From contig OY743172.1 in assembly GCA_963555705.1 (NCBI GenBank), positions 28,457,446 through 28,521,445 on the forward strand: a DNA stretch of 64,000 nucleotides, read 5' to 3'. The notes under the pieces were generated by a model. That model saw only the letters and a list, made by a program, of their open reading frames with translations. It did not search any database and was not told the DNA's origin. A program made the translations under genes and the position numbers. This stretch comes from Ligustrum vulgare. Taxonomy: Eukaryota; Streptophyta; Magnoliopsida; Lamiales; Oleaceae. This document shows, in pieces, positions 55,526-64,000 of this stretch (positions within the stretch are counted from its first letter, which is position 1; every line of letters begins with the position of its first letter).

Positions 55526-56787
55526 GGAAATTACATCTAACCCTGTTTTTAAAATTACAACTTCTAAAATCAGGTTTAACAATAATTTATACAAAAATCA
55601 GGTAATAATTAATATCACATTCGACCTATGTAACCCATCCTAGCCCTAACCCATCCCATCCCTAGATTCATCTACACCATTTCCACAATACATTTCCGCC
55701 GACAATGGGGGATTTCAAAATCTCTGGCCTGGGCGGTATTTGTCTAATGGTGTAGCCAAAATAAGGTGATTCCACATCCAGATCAGGGGATTTCAGCGTG
55801 AAGGCTGCTAGCAATCACAGTCTGGCGCCGACACCTTGCTGTTGGAATCTTGTGGTGTCATGCGCAGCGCTAGGATACAACCCTTCAAGAGCACTGGTGG
55901 TAAGAAACATGGATTCAAACTATGTGAATGAATGGATATTCTCAAAAATGGTCTTATGATGAACACTTTGATACCAGTATATTTCAGAATTCAAGCTTTT
56001 CACCATGACAGACTGAGATCTTGTCCCCGAGTATTATTGATTTTCCTTCGCTGGTTACAGATGGCCGTCGGACGCAATCAAGAAGAAAGTTGCGCAGAAG
56101 AAGGCGACGATGGCAGCGGGGGCCGAGAGAGGTGGAAAGGCGACGGCGATGTCCTCCTCCTCGTCGAAGAAGACTGAGAATGGAGAGACGTTGGCGACGA
56201 CGGACGGTAACTGTTGTTGAATGTTTGAGATGTTGAAGGCTTGGAATGTGACGTCTCACAAAATATGTGTCCTAAATCAGATAATTGTGACTTCAAATTT
56301 ATTTGTAACCTAATAATCTCATGACGAGTGATTAATTTAACATTTTGTTACGTACTGATTTGATAAATTGTGACCTTGAAATTAATCTTGACTTAAAATA
56401 TTGTAAATGTGATCTAAAATAAGTTCAATTTTTTATCTAATATTTTGACCATTTGTGACCTTAAAATAATGTGACCTAAAATTGCTGATTGTGACTTTAA
56501 AAATGACGATTGTAACTTAAAATTTTGGTGATTGTGACTATAAAAACGATGATTGTTAAAAGATTTTTATTTTATAAGTTTGATTGATGATTGTGACTTA
56601 AAACATTTGTATTTTGTGACCTGAGATTTTATAATATTGTGACATTAATATTTATAATTAATAAAATAGTTTTAATTATTTACTGTAATTAATTACTTTT
56701 AATTACAACCTGATTTTTGAAAGTATTCAAGTTTCATCTTAATTTTGAAATTTGTATTCCTAATCACCTTATTTGTGTATTTTTCCC
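55526..56787. mobile_element. Pack-MULE carrying an ABCF1-like gene fragment
   Basis: Left GGAAATTACATCTAACCC and reversed right end GGGAAAAATACACAAATAAG belong to long, diverged terminal repeats that share AAAATCAGGTT. Flanked by GTTTTAGT on both sides (55518-55525, 56788-56795). Inserted in the right terminal repeat of the 52113-56817 MULE. Holds non-TE sequence at 55680-56220. Confidence 0.68.
56061..56220 (+). pseudogene. captured 5' coding end of an ABCF1 (GCN20-type) gene
   Basis: The frame from 56068 to the TGA at 56218-56220 reads SDAIKKKVAQKKATMA, then ERGGKATAMSSSSSKKTENG. This matches the lysine/alanine-rich N-terminus of plant ABC transporter F family member 1 (soluble ABC-ATPase linked to translation; usual form SDASKKKAAQKKA...RGGKA). 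The original ATG is probably 56061-56063, put out of frame by one extra base. No ATPase motif is present. AG at 56059-56060 before the ATG may be a leader intron acceptor, and GACG|GTAACT near 56209 could be a former exon end. It lies inside the Pack-MULE. Confidence 0.65.
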
Positions 56788-56826
56788 GTTTTAGTTGTAT
56801 AGTTACGTACTTTTCCCATATTTATA

Positions 56827-57404
56827 CTTCAACTACTAAGTCCAATCATGTGCAGAGGTCCATGAATCATCATCCCCGGCCCAATAAGTTGTAGATCGGA
56901 CATCAGATGGTTAACTGTATAGCTTTAGTACTTGAAGGCATATCCTTGATGGCCCTGGTGAACTCATTCCAAACACATATCTCACCATTGAGAACAATTT
57001 ATAAAGGGGATAATACATAACTCCTACATCTAAATCTAAACAAACTTAAAAACTATTTTTTTTAAAAATATTACGTGTTAATTAATAAAATAGTTAATTT
57101 ATGAGAAATTATCACAACTATTTACGGACGCCCTTAACTTATACTAGAATGTTTGTGACAAATGAAGAAAGTCAAGTACAATATATGATCAACACTTGAA
57201 GAACAATTTCAATTTTTTGTGATGCACAAAGAATTTCATACGTATACATTTCAGAATTTCATATGTACATATTTCAGAATCAATGAATTCACTCAAGTGA
57301 CAATAAGACCGATTTATTCATAAAAGTTTTGCCAACATCTACATTTAAGAAATTGATTCACGAGATTGTAATGCGTCGACTTAATGGTTTACGGTGACAA
57401 ATAT
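56827..57404. other. intergenic DNA
   Basis: Nothing recognised apart from a short duplicated phrase CATTTCAGAATTTCATA and CATATTTCAGAATCA near 57246-57282. Confidence 0.4.
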
Positions 57405-58233
57405 TGTTCGCTGAAAGTGTGTACCGCAAGCGCATGAGTAGCGTACAAGTAATAAAGTTGATTTTTTGAGTTCGGATTGTCGATCCCACGAGGAATGTAT
57501 ACTCAATTACACTATAATTAATTTAATCTTAAAAAAATTAAATACATAATTAAAAGATGGAGTTTGGGCCAAAATTGGCCCACGCGATCGCGATCGCAAT
57601 CGCGTGGAAGACAGAATAATAAACTGTCTATTTTTGCTGGGCGTTCGCATGCTGAGCCCCTAGCAATTATATTTGTCATAAGCATATGCCTTAATATTAT
57701 AATATATAGGCTCTCTTTGGCAAAACATGTTTTTTTTTTTTTTTTATGTTTTAACTATACTCATTTTCTCTCTCTACTTTTCAACCACATATTCTATCTT
57801 GAAAACATAAAAAACATGTTTTTAAGCATACAACTTTTAACAAACAGAGGCTAAAATATATTTTTTCTTTTTGTCTTTTTCTTTTAAACAAATTGCAAGT
57901 CAAGTCTTTCGTCTTCTAGCTTTTTTCAATTTAGTTCTCGAATTTTGACTTTTATTACAAATACGTCCTTGAAATATTTGCATCTCTTGTCCTCCAACTT
58001 TTTGAGATGTTGCGATTGAGTCCCCAAATTTTTGATTTCTTTCAAGTAGGTCCTTGGACATCAAATTTACTTTTCTTTTAACTCAATTCTTCTTAAATCT
58101 TATTCATTTTCAATCCAATTGAAGTTGTACCTAATTGTACACGATAAACACAATTTATAAGTAGAAATTTGCTCAATTTGTCAATTAAAATGCTAATTTA
58201 AGAAGTAAATGAGTGTGTAAAGCACACTTATCA
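57405..58233 (-). repeat. 3' LTR of the Athila-like element
   Basis: On the minus strand TGATAAGTGTGC...CAGCGAACA, 829 bp including a MITE (57709-57851). Carries CACGCGATCGCGATCGCAA (57581-57599), a GC-rich palindromic patch at the place where the other Athila LTR has GCGCGATCGCGTGG. Confidence 0.8.
57709..57851. mobile_element. MITE inside the Athila LTR
   Basis: Ends GGCTCTCTTTGGCAAAAC and, reversed, GCCTCTGTTTGTTAAAAG, flanked by TA on both sides; interior like 35267-35396 (TTTTCAACCACATATTCTATCT). Confidence 0.6.
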
Positions 58234-58247
58234 CACCCCCAAACTTT
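58234..58247 (-). other. polypurine tract
   Basis: Minus strand AAAGTTTGGGGGTG next to the LTR start TGATAAG, typical of Athila elements. Confidence 0.82.
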
Positions 58248-58425
58248 AGCTTTTGCTCATCTGGGGCAAAATTATCTACTAGTGCAATCAAGTAACATGG
58301 AATATAGATCAACAATGTTAGATAACTTGTAAATTACTCATGAGTGTAAAATTGTATAATCAATTCAAAAGTATGTTTCCAAATAATGCTACCAAAAAGA
58401 AGTTTAGCTTATCCGATGTTCGATC

Positions 58426-58472
<47 letters not shown>

Positions 58473-60072
58473 CCACTTTCAATCGTCAATTAAGTTTCAG
58501 GAATATTTATGACTAAAGAGATTTCAAGTCAAAACAAACCCACAATTAGTGGTCAATTCTTTTCCTTTCCCACTTGTGACATTCATCCCGCAATAAATAT
58601 TTCTTTTCTTTCCCGAGATACAATTCTAGAGGGCACTCTCAAATCACTCTTTTCTTTTTCCACTCTAGTTTGGTGATGTTTTACCGGTAATTTCGACAAT
58701 CTAGAAATGCACTGACTCTCCACTAAATGAGTTCTTCGACATTCAAGCTTATATTAAGCAATTCAAACCCACTATTAATCTAAACCCTTATGCAAGTACA
58801 AATGCATGATTTCTAAAAACTAACGTGATGAATGATCGTGCCTTCCCCACTCCCTTAAACTTTCTAATTGACCCATGTAGCGAGCTTTACGTCGGAAACT
58901 CCCCGATTGTTTTAAGATCAAAGGGTACCAGGTTTCAAAATACCTCTACGGACTTAATAACTCGAGTCAAAAAGGCTACGAAGTGAGGTAGACTTGTTAA
59001 AAAAATGCAATGATGAAGTGCTCTTTTTTCTTTTTTCAAAGTGTGTGTGTACCCTACTTATTAAGCTTTCTAATTACCCATGTAGTGAACTTTAGGCCGG
59101 TGACTCCCAAGTTTCAAAATTAAGGCACCAAGTTTTAAGATACTCCTACGGGCTTAACCACTCGAATAAAAAAGGCTTCGAGATAGGGTAATGCAATGCA
59201 AAAATTAAAATGGGCTTAGAACTCTAGCATACGGTTATTACTTAGCTTATACTTGGCGAAAGATACTCCACACAAAAATTTACTTCCACATGCATGGAAT
59301 CACCACACGTCTAAACCGTTTCTTTCGCTGGGTCGACCACTCCCAAACTTGTCTTACAATAGGATCAAGATATTTAGAGTACTAGGAAAAATTGGATAGG
59401 TTGATAAAAATTAAAATACAAGCTCACAACCTAGTTCTTCTACTCCTTTAACCTCTTCACCCTTCAACAATTCCTAAACTCACCAACAATCAAACATGAC
59501 TATTGTGCTCAATGTACATAGAATCTCGTATGGATAAGCATTTTATAGAGTGTAGTACAAGTAGCAAATTTGGTCATAACTCATGAATTAACAACAATTT
59601 CAAATATCAAAATCTCTTAAGCATGCAAAGCTATCTAGCATGTCAATATTCTAAACAAAAAAGCAATTTCAAACATCAAAACATTAAGAGCGGGCAAGGC
59701 AATCTAAAATGTTCACATAGCAACATGATCCCAACACCCGCAAACTTAAATCAAACATTGTCCTCAATGTAGACAAGAGCATAATAAAAAGAAGGAATGG
59801 GTGATGGAACTTCCCCGGATTGATGCATGAATGATTTTCAAAATTGACTTAAGCTTTGATTCTCTTGGCAAGCAAATCTCCCCCAAACTTGTTGAGGACA
59901 ATGTCGCTTAGGATTTCAAACATTCAACCTACAAATATTTATGTTTAACCAAATTAAAAGAAATACAGATAGAACTAGTAAATATCAACAAATAAGCAGA
60001 AAGAGAGTAGAAATTTGGGTTGCCTCCCAAAAAACGCTTGGTTAGAGTCGTAAGCTCGACTTTAGGATACAA
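58248..60072 (-). other. non-coding 3' region of the Athila-like element
   Basis: Athila elements often carry an env-like ORF here; none is visible in any frame. Contains the phrase GGGTTGCCTCCCAAAAAACG (plus strand, 60018-60037) common in this lineage. Also two diverged copies of a block near 58860-58990 and 59070-59190 (CCCATGTAG-GA-CTTTA ... GGCTACGAAG / GGCTTCGAGA). Confidence 0.65.
58426..58470. repeat. (GT)n microsatellite
   Basis: About 22 uninterrupted GT dinucleotides within the Athila 3' region. Confidence 0.97.
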
Positions 60073-61168
60073 TCACTTCGGATCTGCAAAAGGGATGGAT
60101 GACTTCTCCTTTTCATAATCACCATCCAAATATGACTTCAAGCGTTGCCCATTGACTTTGAAGTTCTCTTTTCCCTCACGATAAAATTCAACCGCTCCAT
60201 GTGGGAATATTTGAGCAATAGTGAAGAAGTCTAGAGTTGTAAAGAAGTATTTGTTGCCCAACCTGGAAGTCTCGCTTCACAATGTTCTTGTCATGCCACC
60301 TCTTTGTCTTCTCTTTGTAAATCCGAGCATTCTCATATGACTCAATGCGAAACTCATCAAGTTCATTAAGTTGGAGTAGTCTTTTCTCACCGACCACTTC
60401 ATATCAAAATTCAATATTTTTGTTGCCCAATAGGCTCGGTGCTCGAGTTCAACCGGAAGGTGACATGCTTTTCCAAATAAGAGGCGAAATGGAGACATAC
60501 CAATGGGGGTTTTGAAGGCGGTGCGGTATGCCCATAATGCATCATCCAATTTCTTGGACCAATATTTCCTCGAGGTATTCATCGTCACTTCAAGAATTTT
60601 CTTCAACTCTCTATTTAAAATCTCCACCTTCCCACTTGTTTGTGGATGATAAGGAGTGGATATTCGATGTTTGACTCCATACTTGGTCAAAGGTGAGTCG
60701 AAGAAGCGGTTACAAAAGTGTTTTCCTTCATCACTAATGATTGCTCGAGGGGTGCCAAAACGAGAAAAAGTATTTTTCTTTAAAAAGTTCACCACCACTC
60801 GAGCATCATTGGTGGGGAGTGCCATCGCTTCTACCCATTTTGACACATAGTCCACCGCTACCAAAATGTATTGATTTGAAAAAGAAGATGGAAAATGTCC
60901 CATGAAGTCAATACCCCAAACATCGAATATTCCACTTCCAAAATAGAATTTAAAGGCGTTGGAAACGATCACATTTGGACACAAGTGTGTAAGCATCCTT
61001 GAACAATGTGGGCCAATAAAATCCCGACTGAAGAACCTTTGATGCGGTTTTTACTGCACCAAAATGACCTCCATAAGGTGAAGAGTGACATTGCTCAAGA
61101 ATATTCTCCATCTCTTCCTCGGGCACACATCTTCGAATGATTTGATCCGGACTCCTTTTGAACAACAA
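60073..61168 (-). pseudogene. pol: integrase (zinc domain, core, C-terminus)
   Basis: 61168-60950 gives the HHCC domain: [31 protein letters not shown] and VSKCDRFQ (CxxC changed). 60996-60277 gives the core: [16 protein letters not shown] (first Asp), [13 protein letters not shown] (second Asp) and [20 protein letters not shown] (Glu), then [19 protein letters not shown]. After frameshifts near 60390 and 60260 the C-terminal part ends GAVEFYREGKENFKVNGQRL and KSYLDG. The second zinc cysteine pair is damaged (CDRFQR). Confidence 0.9.
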
Positions 61169-61279
61169 TGGATCATCCCAAAAATAATGTTTGATATTTG
61201 CGAAGAACTTTTTCCTTTGTTGATAAGATCGGTCCGGGGGAGTGATGCCACTTGAAAGAAAATTAACATGGTCTACATA

Positions 61280-62073
61280 TCATGGCACACTATAAGCTTG
61301 TAGAAGATCCATGATTTGGAAAAGTTGCTCATTCGGAAATACCTCACTTATCTCTTCATCAATAACTTCCTCGGTTTGCTCAAGTCTAGAAAAGTGACCG
61401 GCTACAAGATTCTCAGTCCCCTTCTTGTCACGAATCTCCAAATTGAACTCTTGGAGAAGAAGAATCCATCTAATCAACCGCGGCTTGGAGTCTTTCTTTG
61501 CCAACAAATACTTGAGGGCCGAGCGGTCGGTATACACAATCACCTTGGAACCAATAAAATATGACCGAAACTTGTCAAAGGAAAAGACCACCGCTAGCTT
61601 TTCCTTCTCGGTAGTAGCATAATTCAATTGAGCATCGGTCAATGTTCTACTAGCGTAATAGATGAAATGCAAGATTTTTTCTTTCCTTTGCCCCAACACC
61701 ACCCCCACATCATAATCACTTGCATCACACATAAGCTCAAAGGGAAAACTCCAATCCGGAGCCACAATAATAGGTGTCGTGATGAGTCTCTCTTTAAGCG
61801 TGTTAAAAGCTTGGAGACACTCTTTAGAGAAATCAAATGTAGCACTCTTCTCAAGTAATGAACAAAGTGGCTTTGTGATTTTTGAGAAGTCCTTGTTGAA
61901 CCACCTATAAAATCCCGCATACCCTAAGAAACTTCTTATGCCCTTCACTGAGGTGGGGGGATGTAGTTATTTAATAAATTGAATTTTTGCCTTATCGACC
62001 TCAATCACCTTGCTTGAAATCCGATGTCCAAGAACTATCTCCTCTTGAACCATGAAATGACATTTTTCCCAAT
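61280..62073 (-). pseudogene. pol: RT end and RNase H
   Basis: 62073-61960 in a shifted frame reads NWEKCHFMVQEEIVLGHRIS then a stop. From the Met at 61948: [60 protein letters not shown] (RNase H Asp), [20 protein letters not shown] (Glu), [20 protein letters not shown] (Asp) and [20 protein letters not shown]. Typical Athila RNase H. Confidence 0.92.
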
Positions 62074-62562
62074 TCAAAAGAAATTGGTGTCCTCATATCT
62101 TTTTAGCACCATATTCAAATTATTCAAACAATCATCAAATGAAGTGCCAAACATCGAGAAGTCATCCATAAATACCTCAATAAATTTCTCCACCATGTCA
62201 GAGAAGATGGCCATCATGCACCGTTGGAAAGTAGCGGGAGCATTGCAAAGACCGAACGGCATCCTCCTATATGAAAAAGTTTCGTATGGGCTTGTGAATG
62301 TTGTCTTCTCTTGATCCTCCAGGGCTATAGGAATTTGATTATAGCCCGAACACCCATCTAGAAACCAATAGTAAGAGTGACCCGCCAACCGCTCAAGCGT
62401 TTGGTCGATGAATGGAAGGAGAAAATGATCATTCCTAGTAGTATTGTTGAGTTTTCGATAATCAATACAAACTCTCCACCCCGTCACTTGCCTTGTTGGA
62501 ATAAGCTTATTATCTTCATTCTCCACCACCGTGACACCTCCTTTCTTTGGCACTACTTGCAC
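62074..62562 (-). pseudogene. pol: reverse transcriptase core
   Basis: QVVPKKGGVTVVENEDNKLI, GWRVCIDYRKLNNTTRNDHF, SYYWFLDGCSGYNQIPIALE, MPFGLCNAPATFQRCMMAIF and the catalytic box VFMDDFSMFG (FMDD instead of YxDD, normal for Athila). The same frame continues from the gag-protease across one TGA at about 62611-62613 and ends with a frameshift at 62085-62095. Confidence 0.93.
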
Positions 62563-62613
62563 CGGGCTTACCCATGCACTATCCGAGATTGGATAGATAA
62601 TACTCGCATCAAG

Positions 62614-64000
62614 TCACTTCACCACTTCGACTCTCACAACTTCTTTCATGTTAGGATTCAACCGGTGTTGATGCTCCACCAAATGTTTGAAATCATCTTC
62701 TATAAGAGTTCTATACATGCAAAATGAAGGGTAAATACCTCGAATATCCGAGATGGTCCATCCAATAGCCTCTTTGTGCTCCCTCAATACCCGAAGTAAT
62801 TTTTCTTCCTCCACTTCATTCAATAAATTAGAAATAATGACCGGAAGGGTAGAAGAATCTCCCAAATAAGCATACCTCAAATGGGAAGGAAGAGGATTTT
62901 GCTCAAGAGTAGGTGCTTTCTTGAGAGATGGTAATGGTGGTGAAGAATTCTTCTTCAACTCCTCAAAGTAAGGAGCCCTCTTGTGTTGATATTGTGGTGA
63001 AGCCTCCAAGTAATGAACCATTTGTTCAACTTCATGATCATCATCCTCAATAGTTAAAGAATGGGCAATGCAAGATTCTAATGGATCCTTAGAAATCCCA
63101 CGGTTGAAAGAGTTGACCACTAGATGATCAATTGCCTCCACCCGAAAACATGAATTGGACTCCGAAGGGTATTTAATAGCTTTTAGTACATTGAAGGTGA
63201 CTTTCCCATCTTGCACCCTTAATATCAATTGACCTTCTTGCACATCAATAAGAGCTCTCTCAATTGCTAGAAATGACCTTCTCAAAATGATTGGAATGTC
63301 ATGATCTTCCTCCATGTCAAGAATAATGAAATCCATCGGGAAGATGAATTTATCCACCTTCACAAGAATATCCTTAATGATACCCCGATGATATTTGATG
63401 GATCTATTTGCCAATTGTAGAGACATAGTGGTTGCTTTAGCTTCTCCCAATTCCAATTTCCTGAAAATGGACAAAGGCATCAAATTAATGCTGGCACCAA
63501 GGTCATATAAAACTTTACTAAAATTAACATCACCAATAGTGCATGGAATAGTAAAACTTCTTGGATCTTTGATTTTTGGAGGTAGATTGTTTTGAATGAT
63601 TGCACTACACTGCTCCATTAGCATCACTGTTTCATGGCCTTCAAGTCTTCTTTTGTTGGATAGAATATCCTTCATGAAGTTGGCATAGCTTGGCATTTGA
63701 GCCAAGGCATCGGCAAAAGGAATGCTGATGTGTAGCTTCTTGAACACTTCCAAAAATTTGCCAAATTGACTATCAAGCTTTTTCTTTTACAACCTTTGTG
63801 GAAAGGGAATAGGAGACACATAAGCATTGATTGGTGTTGGAGCCTTTGATGTTGATAATTCCGATTCACTCTCCTTGGGCACTTCAACTATTTTTTCGGG
63901 TGTTTGAATAGGCTCAATTTCTTTAATACGAGCCTTTTCCGTGATCTCGGGAAATTGTACCCCACTCCTTGTTGTAATAGCTTGAACATTCTCCCTAGGA
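62614..64000 (-). pseudogene. gag C-terminus and aspartic protease
   Basis: From the window edge: NVQAITTRSGVQFPEITEK and SPIPFPQRL-stop-KKKLDSQFGKFLEVFKKL. Then IPFADALAQMPSYANFMKDI, PPKIKDPRSFTIPCTIGDVN, the protease active site LYDLGASINLMPLS, DKFIFPMDFIILDMEEDHDI and ILRRSFLAIERALIDV (usually ILGRPFLATGRA). The linker to RT ends WTISDIRGIYPSFCM and VVRVEVVK-stop. One TAA (about 63789) and one TGA (about 62612) interrupt an otherwise single frame. Confidence 0.92.

Larger units (their letters stand above)
52113..56817. mobile_element. Mutator-like element with nested Pack-MULE
   Basis: Ends GGGAAAATTACAC and, reversed, GGGAAAAGTACGT. The flanks ATATTTAAA (52104-52112) and ATATTTATA (56818-56826) form a 9-bp duplication with one mismatch, as expected of MULEs. 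The right terminal repeat is split by a second MULE (55526-56787). The interior has no transposase; it holds a leader-like part (52250-52450) and long tandem arrays. Confidence 0.65.
57405..64000 (-). mobile_element. Athila-like retrotransposon, continues off right edge
   Basis: 3' LTR 57405-58233, purine tract, 1.8-kb non-coding 3' region, then integrase, RNase H, RT and gag-protease on the minus strand up to the window end. The remaining gag, primer site and 5' LTR lie to the right of base 64000. Coding parts carry in-frame stops (TGA near 62611, TAA near 63789, TAA near 61970) and frameshifts, so it is dead. Related to the 5' fragment at 46499-48680, but the LTRs are strongly diverged. Confidence 0.88.

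Noticed and set aside
58248..60072. env-like ORF of an Athila element
   Set aside because: No open frame with signal or membrane segments in this interval.

Overview
The window is nuclear DNA of a flowering plant, most likely a eudicot. It is AT-rich, about nine tenths is transposable-element sequence or AT-rich intergenic DNA, and the only ordinary host gene visible is the first exon of a xyloglucan endotransglucosylase/hydrolase (XTH) gene on the minus strand at the extreme left (106-283; the rest lies off the left edge). All calls come from reading the sequence; no database search was run, so lineage names (Tat-, CRM-, Athila-like, hAT, MULE, CACTA) rest on remembered family hallmarks.

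Layout. 1-5 kb: XTH exon 1, a solo LTR of a Tat-like family (1138-1878), a minus-strand hAT transposase remnant and a small hAT MITE with a perfect 8-bp target duplication. 5.07-13.25 kb: a very young non-autonomous LTR retrotransposon with two 2372-bp LTRs, 5-bp duplication CTTCT, and no gag or pol. It carries an intron-free antisense fragment of a LONELY GUY (LOG) type cytokinin-activating enzyme gene. 13.3-19.5 kb: AT-rich DNA with many MITEs. 19.5-33.8 kb: a nest of four levels. A hAT transposase gene is split by a Tat-like LTR element. That element is split by a complete but decayed CRM-like Ty3/gypsy element (24173-32183, duplication CCGTC). Inside that sits a solo LTR of a related family (27739-28573, duplication ACTGG).

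33.8-38.8 kb: MITEs, a short CACTA element and an LTR-plus-primer-site fragment of the same palindrome-bearing LTR family. 38.8-46.2 kb: a second Tat-like element on the minus strand with one LTR, several minisatellites and an antisense intron-containing gene-like ORF, apparently inside a hAT-like element. 46.5-48.7 kb: an Athila-like 5' LTR, primer site and truncated gag. 49.5-56.8 kb: Mutator-like elements with long internal tandem arrays; a Pack-MULE carrying the 5' end of an ABCF1-type gene is nested in the terminal repeat of a larger MULE. 57.4-64.0 kb: a decayed Athila-like element on the minus strand that runs off the right edge.

No new cellular pathway or defence system was found. The points most worth a second look are the LOG-carrying young retrotransposon, the clusters of the palindrome TTACGGCCGTAA in one LTR family, the ABCF1-bearing Pack-MULE, and the antisense intron-containing ORF of the Tat-like elements.
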